Of a stretch of DNA of 64,000 nt, positions 15,373-23,170 are shown piece by piece. Source of the stretch: Pelotomaculum sp. (GTDB taxonomy: Bacteria; Bacillota; Desulfotomaculia; Desulfotomaculales; Pelotomaculaceae); NCBI GenBank assembly GCA_018435055.1, contig JAHDOA010000035.1:1-64000 (forward strand). The letters run 5' to 3'. A program made the position numbers and the translations under genes. Numbering within the stretch: position 1 is the stretch's first letter; each line of letters starts with the position of its first letter. The notes under the pieces are model-generated. The model was not told the origin of the DNA and did not search any database. It saw only the letters and a program-made list of their open reading frames with translations.

Positions 15373-16965
15373 TCAGCGCGGGTCGTAACCGGTAACTGTC
15401 CAGATGCCGGTTTCGTCCTGCCGTACCAGCCGCTCCAGGTAAACCTGTTTAACCGGGCCGCTGGACACCTCCACCACTGCCTCAACGCCGTTGTTGGCTG
15501 CCAGCCTGAAAGACGACATCGGTAACACCGGTTCACCGTTGATTCCTTCCGGCGTTACTTTGAGGTTGACGAAGGTAAGTGACACCTGCAGGGGGTCAAG
15601 CTGCCAGGGGCCGTGCCCGCCGTCCACCTGGCGCTGGTCGGCCCTGGCGATCTCAATGTCCACCGGGACCTTAATCTGGGCTTTTTCCGCCAGGCCCCCG
15701 CTGCCGTCAGGGATGGCCAGGTCTGCGGCGATCTGGCCGGCCAGCTCAGCCCGCCTGGCGCCTTCAACCAGGATCTCCAGCCCGTCCTGCCGCCAGCGCA
15801 GCCTTTCCTGCCATACCTCCAGCGGTCCTCCGGCCGCAGCGCCAAGCGCGGCGCCCGGCTCCGGCTCGAAAGAACCTGCGACGGCAGTTTCGACAACGGT
15901 GGCGTCACTGTAATCCAGGACGATACGGCCCTGGCCGGCAAAGATGCGGTCCGGCGCTTCCCGCGGCAGCAGCGGAGCCAGACCGCTGATCGCGGCTGCT
16001 TCGGCCACTGTAACAACCAGCTGCGCGGGGTCCTTTTCCACCACTTTGTATCCTTCCGGCGCCTGGTAGGTGAATATTGCAGGATCTATTTCAGCGTTGG
16101 GTTCAAAGCTTATAAAGGTGTACGTCGTCTGCAGGGCGTTCTGCATCGCTGTCTGCAGCTGGACGGGCAGGGATGTTTCCGCGTCTATCCACAAATAGTA
16201 GGGCAGACCTCCCGGAGGTGAAATTTCAAGCTTTTCAGCCTGGCGGCCCATTATTATTTCCGTTCCGGCAGCTGTATGCGGGTACTGTTTGGCCAGCCGG
16301 GCCTCGTCCCGCAGGTCAAAATTGTTCCGGGTGGGGTCAGGCGCGGGGGGCAGCAGGGCTACTTCCCTGTTCTGCGTAAGGACCTGCCATTTCTGCTGGC
16401 CGTTATTGACGGTCAGGGTGTCGTCCTCCTGCCGGGTAGCGTACTTGTCGCCTTCATTCCATATTTCCACCCGGCGGACCATCCATTCCTCGCCTGCCGC
16501 GTTGCGGGCGCGCACCTCAAGTACGCCGTGGTAGCCGGACAGTTTTGAGACCGCTTTATCCATCGCGTAGACCACGTCACGGCCGAAAAAGACCGACCAG
16601 CCCGCCAGAGCCGCGCACAGGATTATACCCGCTGCCAGCGCCGCGGCGGAGGGGAGATACCACCTGCGGCGGGATTGTCCGGCCGCGCCTTTATTGGCCC
16701 GGCTTCCCTGTTCGCGGTCAGGTCCAGCCTGCCGGCCAGCGCCTGCGGCATCGTTTTTTTGTATTGCGCCGGCCACCGCCTTGGCCAGCCTTTCCGGGTA
16801 CCCCGGACCGGGCAGCGTCGGTTCCTTGAGCGAACGGATCAGCCTGGCCGCTGACTGGAGTTTTTCCAGCCCGGGATTATCCGGAGACCCAAGGTGTTTT
16901 TCCGGGTCACGCTCTTCGTTCAGGGCGTCTATATATGCGGAAAGCCTTTCTTCGGGATTTTTCAT
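15373..16965 (-). CDS. membrane-anchored anti-sigma-like protein with MucB/RseB-type outer domain
   Basis: 530 residues. The N-terminal ~100 residues are cytoplasmic and charged, resembling a zinc-less anti-sigma domain. One membrane helix follows (SAAALAAGIILCAALAGWSVFF, residues ~108-129). The outside part begins with a LolA/RseB-like domain (DKAVSKLSGYHGVLEVRARN; GGLPYYLWIDAETSLPVQ; FTYQAPEGYKVV). The last ~200 residues show no family I know. It starts 16 bases after the ECF sigma gene with an AAGGAGGG site, so the two form a sigma/anti-sigma pair. The inferred role is holding the sigma factor at the membrane until an envelope signal arrives. Confidence 0.75.
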   Translation of the reverse strand: MKNPEERLSAYIDALNEERDPEKHLGSPDNPGLEKLQSAARLIRSLKEPTLPGPGYPERLAKAVAGAIQKNDAAGAGRQAGPDREQGSRANKGAAGQSRRRWYLPSAAALAAGIILCAALAGWSVFFGRDVVYAMDKAVSKLSGYHGVLEVRARNAAGEEWMVRRVEIWNEGDKYATRQEDDTLTVNNGQQKWQVLTQNREVALLPPAPDPTRNNFDLRDEARLAKQYPHTAAGTEIIMGRQAEKLEISPPGGLPYYLWIDAETSLPVQLQTAMQNALQTTYTFISFEPNAEIDPAIFTYQAPEGYKVVEKDPAQLVVTVAEAAAISGLAPLLPREAPDRIFAGQGRIVLDYSDATVVETAVAGSFEPEPGAALGAAAGGPLEVWQERLRWRQDGLEILVEGARRAELAGQIAADLAIPDGSGGLAEKAQIKVPVDIEIARADQRQVDGGHGPWQLDPLQVSLTFVNLKVTPEGINGEPVLPMSSFRLAANNGVEAVVEVSSGPVKQVYLERLVRQDETGIWTVTGYDPR

Positions 16966-16981
16966 TCATAAACCCTCCTTA

Positions 16982-17527
16982 TCAGTCGTTGTCATCCAGG
17001 AGCCGCGCCAGGATCTGTAAAGCCCGGTATTGGGACGTGCGGACAGCGGCTTCTGTTTTTCCCAGGAGCCTTGCGGTCTCGGCGACCGTGTACCCTTTGA
17101 TAATCCTTAAATCCAGTACAGCCCGCTGGTCCTTGCCCAGTCCGGCTAAGGCGTTTTCCACCTGCAGGCGCCGGGCGACGTCGTTTTGACAGTCCGTCTC
17201 ATCCGCTGCTGTAAGATCTGCTTCCTCAAAATTGGCAGGCGTGCCCCATCGTTTTTTCTGCCGCCAGCGGTCACGCAGCACATTCAAGGCGACGTTTCGC
17301 ATAAAACCCGGGAAATTTTTTGAGGGTACTTTATTCTCCCGCAAGTAAGGCAGGCTCCTGAGATAGGTTTCCTGGGTTATGTCTTCGGCTTCTTCGCGGT
17401 TCTGGACTCTGAAGTATATAAAGCGGTATAAAGGTTCCCAGGTATCAAGGCAGATCTGTTCAATTGACCTGAGGCTGCCTTCTCCAGCCATTTTAAGTTC
17501 ATTATAATTGTTCACAGGTTTCAACAC
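16982..17527 (-). CDS. ECF-type RNA polymerase sigma factor
   Basis: 181 residues with the two-domain ECF layout. Sigma region 2 is at residues ~20-95 (WEPLYRFIYFRVQNREEAEDITQETYLR; a FMRNVALNVLRDRWR helix). Region 4 is at residues ~120-175 (LGKDQRAVLDLRIIKGYTVAETARLLGKTEAAVRTSQYRAL). It directs RNA polymerase to a small envelope- or stress-type regulon. A candidate ECF promoter (TGTAAC-N17-CGTT) lies just upstream, suggesting autoregulation. The anti-sigma gene follows at once. Confidence 0.93.
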   Translation of the reverse strand: MLKPVNNYNELKMAGEGSLRSIEQICLDTWEPLYRFIYFRVQNREEAEDITQETYLRSLPYLRENKVPSKNFPGFMRNVALNVLRDRWRQKKRWGTPANFEEADLTAADETDCQNDVARRLQVENALAGLGKDQRAVLDLRIIKGYTVAETARLLGKTEAAVRTSQYRALQILARLLDDND

Positions 17528-17558
17528 CTTCTCTCCCGGCCGGGTTTCTAATAATAAT

Positions 17559-17585
17559 AACGTTTTTGCGGGGGCTGCTGTTACA
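17559..17585 (-). promoter_or_regulatory. candidate ECF sigma promoter for the sigma/anti-sigma operon
   Basis: On the minus strand TGTAAC (17585-17580) and CGTT (17562-17559) are 17 bases apart, like the SigX/SigW type promoters of Bacillus (TGTAAC or TGAAAC with CGAC or CGTA). It sits about 32 bases before the sigma start codon. Confidence 0.45.
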
Positions 17586-17608
17586 TGAAAATTCTGCCAT
17601 TGAACTAA

Positions 17609-17647
17609 TAAAAAAACTCCAAGGGGATGATCGATCCTGCTGGAGTT
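17609..17647 (-). terminator. rho-independent terminator, second after hisF
   Basis: Read on the minus strand, AACTCCA (17647-17641) pairs with TGGAGTT (17621-17615), followed by a T-run. The loop contains an additional GGATCGATC-like palindrome. Confidence 0.6.
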
Positions 17648-17710
17648 GGTTTAGTATTTGTTTATTTTATGTGTTTATTCAAGGCGCTCCGGGGGACTGG
17701 CGGCACGATC

Positions 17711-17741
17711 AAAAAGGGGGATGAGAATTATCCCGTCCCCC
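17711..17741 (-). terminator. rho-independent terminator after hisF
   Basis: Read on the minus strand, GGGGGA pairs with TCCCCC (outer arms 17741-17736 and 17721-17716), with partial inner pairing, followed by TTTTT. It lies 14 bases after the hisF stop. Confidence 0.7.
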
Positions 17742-17754
17742 GGATTATATGATT

Positions 17755-18513
17755 TTACCTGGTTTTGACACCGTTGTCGTCCAGGTATTTTTTTAGCTCA
17801 AGAATATTGATTTCACCAAAGTGGAAGACGGATGCCGCGAGCAGGATGTCTGCCTTCCCGTCCCGGGCAGCCTCCAGGAAATGTTCCATCGTGCCGGCCC
17901 CGCCGGAGGCGATGACCGGGACCTTTACCACTTCTTTTATGCCGCGGATCAGGGGGATGTCATAACCGGTTTTTGCCCCGTCACGGGCCTTGCTGGTGGG
18001 CAGTATGTAGCCCGCGCCCCTGGCTTCCGCCTCTTTGGCCCATTCGACGGCGTCCTTCCCCGTGGGAGTGTTGCCGCCGTCTATGTAGACCTCGTAACCG
18101 GAGGGGAGGGCTGGATTCCGGTCAACGTCAATCGCCACCACCAGTTTGGCGGAGCCGAATTCCGCGGCGGCCTGGTCTATCAGGCCGGGGTTGCGGAAGG
18201 CAGCGCTGCTGATGGAAACCCGGTCGGCCCCGGCTTCCAGGACTTCTCCGGCCCCTGCCACGGAAGCTATGCCTCCCCCCACCGTGAAAGGAACGGTCGC
18301 GACCTGTGCTACCCGCCGCACCGCGTCTAAAGTTGTTTTCCGTTGCTCGATGGTAGCGGTGATGTCCAGAAAAGCCAGTTCGTCAGCTCCGTTCTGGCAG
18401 TAAATCCTGGCGCATTCGACAGGGTCGCCGGCGTCCCTGAGATTTACAAAATGGACCCCTTTTACCACTCTTCCGCCCTTCATGTCCAGGCAGGGCATTA
18501 TCAGAACCTTGCT
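17755..18513 (-). CDS. hisF: HisF-like imidazole glycerol phosphate synthase subunit, stand-alone
   Basis: 252 residues from the TTG at 18513, chosen because GGAG lies 10 bases before it and because it puts the catalytic Asp at position 11 as in other HisF proteins (PCLDMKGGRVVKG). The upstream ATG at 18525 is too close to the Shine-Dalgarno. It is a TIM barrel with ADELAFLDITA, FTVGGGI, VVAIDVDR (second catalytic Asp) and VIASGGAG phosphate loops. HisF makes IGP and AICAR from PRFAR using ammonia from HisH. No his genes are nearby. The segment usually LLTSMDRDGTKDGYD reads LPTSKARDGAKTGYD here, with an Asp replaced by Ala, so it may be a paralogue rather than the pathway enzyme. Confidence 0.85.
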   Translation of the reverse strand, partial: SKVLIMPCLDMKGGRVVKGVHFVNLRDAGDPVECARIYCQNGADELAFLDITATIEQRKTTLDAVRRVAQVATVPFTVGGGIASVAGAGEVLEAGADRVSISSAAFRNPGLIDQAAAEFGSAKLVVAIDVDRNPALPSGYEVYIDGGNTPTGKDAVEWAKEAEARGAGYILPTSKARDGAKTGYDIPLIRGIKEVVKVPVIASGGAGTMEHFLEAARDGKADILLAASVFHFGEINILELKKYLDDNGVKTR

Positions 18514-18631
18514 CAATATAATCATATCTCCTTTCTATTGCCAGGCTGATGCCGGGACTTTATTAAATTCCAGGTAAAACTTTAAATTCCTCTATTAAAC
18601 CAATTATAATTATTGGCATGAAGGGAGATGC

Positions 18632-18990
18632 GTTGACCTGAGTTTCAGCGAACAGTTATTGCAGCTGGTTACAAACTACGGTTACCTGGGCCTGGATATT
18701 TATTTCATTATTGATACGCTGGGGGTGCTGCTTCCTTCAAAATCTGAAAAATTATTGAAAGCCGGGGAATGGTTCTGCAAATATGGAGCGCCGTTCATAG
18801 TTTTCGCCTATTTTATCCCGGGCATGAGTCACGTCACACCGTACCTCTGCGGTATTTCCAGGCTGTCTTTCCTGAAGGTGCTATTCTTTTCGACCATCGG
18901 GGCTTTCCTCTGGGTAGTCACTTTTACTTATATCGGGCGTTTACACAGGAAAACTGGCGATAAGATTAGTTATGATAAGGGGGGAGCGAA
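18632..18990 (+). pseudogene. DedA-family membrane protein, internally deleted
   Basis: The frame begins with the DedA N-terminus (LLQLVTNYGYLGLDIYFIIDTLGVLLPS) but jumps directly to the middle of the family (LKAGEWFCKYGAPFIVFAYFIPGMSHVTPYLCGISRLSFLK; IGAFLWVVTFTYIG), skipping the region after the PSE motif. Near 18945 the frame is lost; the other frame continues as a QENW tail typical of DedA. No good start codon is in frame near the ribosome site. I read it as a gene with a deletion and a frameshift. Intact DedA proteins are membrane undecaprenyl-phosphate or lipid carriers. Confidence 0.65.
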
Positions 18991-18991
18991 A

Positions 18992-19128
18992 ATGAGAATC
19001 GGCGTTTGCGCGCGTATCATAAAAAAATAAACTTGTGTTTTGAGTGTACGGAGTTTCCATGTGAAATAACTAAAGAAGGGCCTATAAGCTTTGGATACTG
19101 CCGGTACATAGCAGGTAAGGAGTTTTAA
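18992..19128 (+). pseudogene. DUF3795-like Cys-rich fragment, frameshifted
   Basis: A GGGGGGAG ribosome site precedes ATG 18992, encoding MRIGVCARIIKK and then a stop at a run of A residues. Shifting frame at the A-run continues as LCFECTEFPCEITKEG and FGYCRYIAGKEF to a TAA at 19126-19128. The FECxEFPC pattern recalls DUF3795 proteins. The fragment is short, so this is a weak family call with a visible frameshift. Confidence 0.35.
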
Positions 19129-19186
19129 GACTGGCTGAATAATAAATTATCAAAAACCCGGAGATAGTACTGGAGGAGCTGATCCA

Positions 19187-20017
19187 TTGTCCGACATGCC
19201 TTTGGCCAAAGAAATAACCTGCAAAAGCGCCCTCACCAAAACCGGCATCCCCGGGTTTCAATATTGCCTGAACCCCTACGTGGGGTGTGCTCATAATTGT
19301 ATATATTGCTATGCTTCTTTCATGTGCCGTTTTTCCGGCCACAAGGAGCCCTGGGGGACGTTTGTGGACGCCAAGGTGAACATTGCCCGGGTTTTGGAGA
19401 AACAGCTAAACGCCAGGCGAGCGCCGGAAGGCAAGCTTATTATAGGCAGCGTTACCGATGCCTACCAGCAGGCTGAGGCCTATTACGGGCTTACCCGCTC
19501 CTGCCTTGAAGCGCTGGTCCGGCGCCCGTCGCTGGAAGTGGAGATCCTGACCAAGTCAGCCCTGGTGGTCAGGGACATATCCCTTCTTGCCAAGCTCCCG
19601 GGCTGCACGGTGGGCTTTACCATTACTACCGTTGATGAAAAAACGGCGCGAGTATTTGAACCGGGCGCGCCTCCACCGGGCCTTCGCCTGGCGGCAGCGA
19701 GGCAGCTGGTTGAGGCGGGGATACCGGTCTGGGTCTTTATCGCCCCGGTACTGCCCGGAGTGGGGGACGGCGAAGACGCCCTGTCCGCGCTGTTTAGAGA
19801 ATTAAAGAGAGCCGGGGTCAAAGAAGTCCTGGCAGATACCTTAAACCCCTATCCCGCGGTGATCCAGCGGCTGAAGAAAGTATACCGGGAGAAATATCCC
19901 GCGGCATTGATGGACCTCGATCTGTGTTCTTCTGACCGGGGGCTGTACCGCGGCAGTCTGAGAAAGAAGCTAAAAACAATTTCAAGCCGGTATGGCTGCA
20001 GCCTGTCGGTAATTTAA
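19187..20017 (+). CDS. radical SAM protein, spore photoproduct lyase-like family
   Basis: 276 residues. The radical-SAM cluster motif is CAHNCIYCYA (CxxxCxxC, residues ~34-41) after the typical NPYVGC lead. Further family blocks are GSVTDAYQQAE, VEILTKSALVVRD, VGFTITTVD and VFIAPVLPGV. This matches the SPL-like/Rv2578c radical SAM group of unknown substrate. It lacks the C-terminal features of true spore photoproduct lyase. The start is TTG at 19187 with GGAGG upstream; ATG at 19196 is an alternative. It is a single gene. Confidence 0.88.
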   Translation: MSDMPLAKEITCKSALTKTGIPGFQYCLNPYVGCAHNCIYCYASFMCRFSGHKEPWGTFVDAKVNIARVLEKQLNARRAPEGKLIIGSVTDAYQQAEAYYGLTRSCLEALVRRPSLEVEILTKSALVVRDISLLAKLPGCTVGFTITTVDEKTARVFEPGAPPPGLRLAAARQLVEAGIPVWVFIAPVLPGVGDGEDALSALFRELKRAGVKEVLADTLNPYPAVIQRLKKVYREKYPAALMDLDLCSSDRGLYRGSLRKKLKTISSRYGCSLSVI

Positions 20018-20192
20018 CAGGTCAAATTATTATAGAATAATTTCAACACGCCATTTTCAGCGCCTCATCAAAAATGTTTATTTATTACTCAGAGTGGAGT
20101 ACCTTATTTTCTCTGCTGAAAAATTTTCGCAACTAAACGGGTATTAGAAACGTCTAACTAGTAAGTTGAATATTCTGGCGAGGTGAAGCAAG

Positions 20193-21506
20193 TTGAAAAA
20201 AATACTGCCGCTTTTGGTGGTTATCTTTCTGGTGTTGTTTCTGGCAGGATGCAGTGAGAATAACATTGTCAATACGGGAGACCCACAGGTGACGCACCCC
20301 CAGCCGGAGGCTAGTAACGGAATAGAGGCCGGCCCGGCCGGAGACAGCCAGGATGAAGCGCCACAGGACCCGGGTTCCGGTCCTGAAACCGGCGGGGAAA
20401 CTACGCGCTTTAAGCTGGGCAATGAACTGCTGATGAGCAAGTACCATTACCTGGTGGAAGGAAAGAAAGTAGGGCTTGTTACCAACCAAAGCGGTGTGAA
20501 CAGCCGGGGCCAAAGCACTATAGACGTTCTGGCTAGTGATAAATCGCTGCAGCTGACTGCTCTTTACGGACCCGAGCACGGCATTGACGGCACCGCCAGC
20601 GCCGGAGAGTATGTGGAGTCTTACACGCATCCCGTACTTGGCATTCCCGTGTACAGCCTGTACGGGAGCACCAGGATGCCCACCGCGGCGATGCTGGAAA
20701 ATATCGACGTCCTTGTGTTTGATATCCAGGACATAGGGGCGAGGTCTTATACTTACATGTCCACCCTGAATTACTGCATGGTAGCCGCCCAAAAATACGG
20801 CAAGCCGGTGCTGGTGCTCGACCGTCCCAACCCGGTAGGAGGCCTTATTGTGGAGGGGCCGGTCATGGAAGACCCTTACATTACCTTCGTGGGTGTGGAC
20901 AACCTGCCGATGGCCCACGGCATGACGGCCGGTGAGCTGGCGCAGTTCTTCAACCGCAAAATTGGCGCGGACCTTAAGGTGATCCCCATGGAAGGTTATT
21001 CCAGGGGGATGATCTACCAGGATACGGGTCTGTCGTGGGTGCAAACGTCGCCGAACATCCCGGACCTTGACTCTGTTTTTGGCTACATGGCCACCGGCTT
21101 GGGGGAAGGGACGGGTATCGCGCAGGCTGACAAGTTCAAGTGGATCGGCGGCAAAGGCATCGACGCGCGGAGGTTCGCCGATCTCCTGAACAACGCGGGG
21201 CTCCCGGGCGTGACCTTTATTCCGGAAGTCAGGGGGGAAGCAGGCGGGGTCCGCTTGAAGATTCAGGACTACCATTCTTTTAACCCGGCCAAAACAGGCA
21301 TCTATGCCCTGGCATACGCCCACTCGCTGAATAATTTCACCGTTCCGAAAAGCGGCGAGACCATCGTGATGTTTGATAAAATCATGGGCAGCGATAAAAT
21401 CGGCCGGTACCTGGAGCAGGGCCTCACCCCGCAGCAGATTGAAGCGAATTATACCCCCTTGCTAAACCATTTCAAAGCGGAGCGGAATAATCATCTTATA
21501 TATTAG
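20193..21506 (+). CDS. DUF1343 lipoprotein, NamZ-type exo-beta-N-acetylmuramidase
   Basis: 437 residues. The N-terminus is a lipoprotein signal (MKKILPLLVVIFLVLFLAGC, lipobox LAGC, mature Cys20), followed by a ~50-residue Pro/Gly/Glu-rich linker. The rest is a DUF1343 domain: VGLVTNQSGV, LYGPEHGIDG, GIPVYSLYGS, DIQDIGARSYTYM, VLDRPNPVGG and GLGEGTGIAQ. Members of this family (NamZ, GH171) release MurNAc from peptidoglycan fragments. It would sit on the outside of the membrane and act in wall turnover or scavenging. Confidence 0.88.
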   Translation: MKKILPLLVVIFLVLFLAGCSENNIVNTGDPQVTHPQPEASNGIEAGPAGDSQDEAPQDPGSGPETGGETTRFKLGNELLMSKYHYLVEGKKVGLVTNQSGVNSRGQSTIDVLASDKSLQLTALYGPEHGIDGTASAGEYVESYTHPVLGIPVYSLYGSTRMPTAAMLENIDVLVFDIQDIGARSYTYMSTLNYCMVAAQKYGKPVLVLDRPNPVGGLIVEGPVMEDPYITFVGVDNLPMAHGMTAGELAQFFNRKIGADLKVIPMEGYSRGMIYQDTGLSWVQTSPNIPDLDSVFGYMATGLGEGTGIAQADKFKWIGGKGIDARRFADLLNNAGLPGVTFIPEVRGEAGGVRLKIQDYHSFNPAKTGIYALAYAHSLNNFTVPKSGETIVMFDKIMGSDKIGRYLEQGLTPQQIEANYTPLLNHFKAERNNHLIY

Positions 21507-21532
21507 TCCCCTGTGTGTTCCTCTAGCACATT

Positions 21533-22291
21533 TTAATTTGATGCTATCAGATCTTTTACGACCTCAGCCGCTATCAGCAGGCCGGCTACCGGGGGGACGA
21601 ATGAAATGCTGCCGGGGACCCTGCGGTGGGCGGCGTGGGGCCGGGCAGCGTTTGCAGGGCAGCCGCAGGATGTTTCATCTCCGGTTTCTTCTATCTCTAA
21701 TGGCTTCAGCGGTTCTTCTTTTGAGTAAACCACCTTTAAATCCTTGACTCCCTTTTTTCTTAATTCCCTGCGCATTACCCTGGCCAGGGGGCAGACTGAA
21801 GTTTCGTATATGTCGGCTACGGCAAATTTCATCGGGTCAAGCTTATTACCCGCCCCCATGGAGCTGATTACCGATATGCCCAGCCGTTTGGCGTTTACAA
21901 CCAGGTCGATCTTGGCGGTTACCGTGTCCACCGCGTCAACAATATAGTCATAGTCCGGTTTGATCAGTTCCCGCGCCTTTTCCGGAAGATAGAACGTCTT
22001 ATGTGCAACTACCGCAACCCCGGGGTTGATATCAAGAATGCGGTCCCGCATAACCTCAACCTTGGGTTTGCCAATGGTCTTCCTCGTGGCGTGGATCTGC
22101 CTGTTGATGTTGGTGAGGCTGACGCTGTCGCCATCAACCAGCGCAAGGCCGCCAACACCTGCCCTGACCAGTCCCTCGACTGCAAAAGACCCCACCCCGC
22201 CGATACCAAATACGGCAACCTTGCTGCGCGCCAGCTTTTCAAGCGCCGCTTTCCCGATCAGCATTTCTGTTCGATAAAACTCGTTGTGCAT
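21533..22291 (-). CDS. tcdA: tRNA threonylcarbamoyladenosine dehydratase (TcdA/CsdL-like)
   Basis: 252 residues from the ATG at 22289-22291 (MHNEFYRTEMLIG, AAGGGTG upstream). It is an E1-like adenylating enzyme: Rossmann motif GIGGVGSFAVEGLVRAGVG, ATP-binding ALVDGDSVSLTNINRQ, a YDYIVDAVDTVTAK segment and VPPVAGLLIAAEVVKDL at the end. TcdA cyclises t6A37 of tRNA to ct6A. A small Cys pair (TSCGC) occurs before the C-terminus. It is convergent with the NamZ-like gene. Confidence 0.9.
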   Translation of the reverse strand: MHNEFYRTEMLIGKAALEKLARSKVAVFGIGGVGSFAVEGLVRAGVGGLALVDGDSVSLTNINRQIHATRKTIGKPKVEVMRDRILDINPGVAVVAHKTFYLPEKARELIKPDYDYIVDAVDTVTAKIDLVVNAKRLGISVISSMGAGNKLDPMKFAVADIYETSVCPLARVMRRELRKKGVKDLKVVYSKEEPLKPLEIEETGDETSCGCPANAARPHAAHRRVPGSISFVPPVAGLLIAAEVVKDLIASN

Positions 22292-22647
22292 AGAAAACAC
22301 CCTTAATTGACGTTTTAATATGCCGGGTCTGCATTGTTTATTTTCTATGGTTTTACCCTGCAATTGTTGCTATTATAACATACTGCTCTTATGATTCCGG
22401 CTTCGGCCGCCGGCCCCGGTCCCTAACATAAATTTTTCGGCAAAATGGGGTTGCTAAATAGGGTTTGCTATATGAAGGGATTACGCGGGTGTCTGCCCTT
22501 TAGCCAATGGCCAGCCGGAAAAAAGGGGTGTTTTTTTCATTGGAAACCGATACCGTTTCATTGCAGGGTTTAAGTTATCCTGGGAGAAATATATAATCAG
22601 GCTAATCGGAAACGGTAGTAAATAATCAAGGGTTATAGGAGGGGCAC
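22292..22647. other. intergenic region with a near-palindrome
   Basis: 356 bases between tcdA (minus) and the small membrane protein (plus). Around 22540-22562 GAAACCGATACCGTTTC is an imperfect palindrome, and a related CGGAAACGGTAG lies at about 22607-22618, 30-40 bases before the gene at 22648. They may be operator sites. A GGAGGGG ribosome site precedes the ATG. I see no further ORF. Confidence 0.4.
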
Positions 22648-23037
22648 ATGAGACTTTTTTTAATTATCGCGGGAATAATATTATTTCTTACTATTATTGC
22701 TGTTGGCGTTGTCGGCTATAAAAAATCAAAAAAATTATATGCCGAATTTATTGAAAAGACCATAGCCAGGCTGCCCTGGACAAAGGCGGAGATCCTGGAA
22801 CTAAATATAGAAAAACTAAATACCGGGGCAAAATATACCATCACCTTTGTTGAGAATGGCAACAAGAACAGGCATGTAGTCTACGAGGATAGTATAAAGG
22901 TGATTGCTGACCTGAAGAATAATGAAAAACCGTACATAAAATATAAGCATCTAAAGAATGATGTTCCATTTCCAAAAGTAAGGGGTTGGGTAGTAGATCG
23001 CGGATTTTATAATATTGAATTATATATTGAGAAATGA
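22648..23037 (+). CDS. hypothetical single-pass membrane protein
   Basis: 129 residues with one N-terminal membrane helix (LFLIIAGIILFLTIIAVGVVGY), then a Lys-rich short stretch and a ~95-residue soluble domain rich in alternating polar and hydrophobic strands (KYTITFVENGNKNRHVVYEDSIKV). The helix probably anchors the domain outside or at the inner face. I do not recognise a family. Its base composition is more AT-rich than its neighbours. It lies 133 bases before the P-type ATPase, with a hairpin repeat between. Confidence 0.65.
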   Translation: MRLFLIIAGIILFLTIIAVGVVGYKKSKKLYAEFIEKTIARLPWTKAEILELNIEKLNTGAKYTITFVENGNKNRHVVYEDSIKVIADLKNNEKPYIKYKHLKNDVPFPKVRGWVVDRGFYNIELYIEK

Positions 23038-23118
23038 TAGAGAGGGACGTTTTCCTGTGGCGCGAAAAGAAACTGTTCCTTGTAACAGTGCCAGAACAAT
23101 GGGTACATAAGATTATTC

Positions 23119-23149
23119 TGCGACAGTTGGAAACCGTCCCCCTGTCGCA
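23119..23149. repeat. dispersed hairpin repeat, copy 3
   Basis: TGCGACAG and CTGTCGCA form a perfect 8-bp stem around a core ending in AAACCGTCCCC. The stem differs from copies 1 and 2 in both arms, so pairing is kept. A degenerate second copy may precede it at about 23041-23065 (GGGACGTTTTCCTGTGGCGCG). Confidence 0.75.
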
Positions 23150-23170
23150 ACGTCGCATTTGGAGGGTTAA

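Noticed and set aside
22540-22562. Catabolite (cre) site reading of the GAAACC-N-GTTTC palindrome
   Set aside because: The central CG of the cre consensus is out of place; noted only as a near-palindrome.
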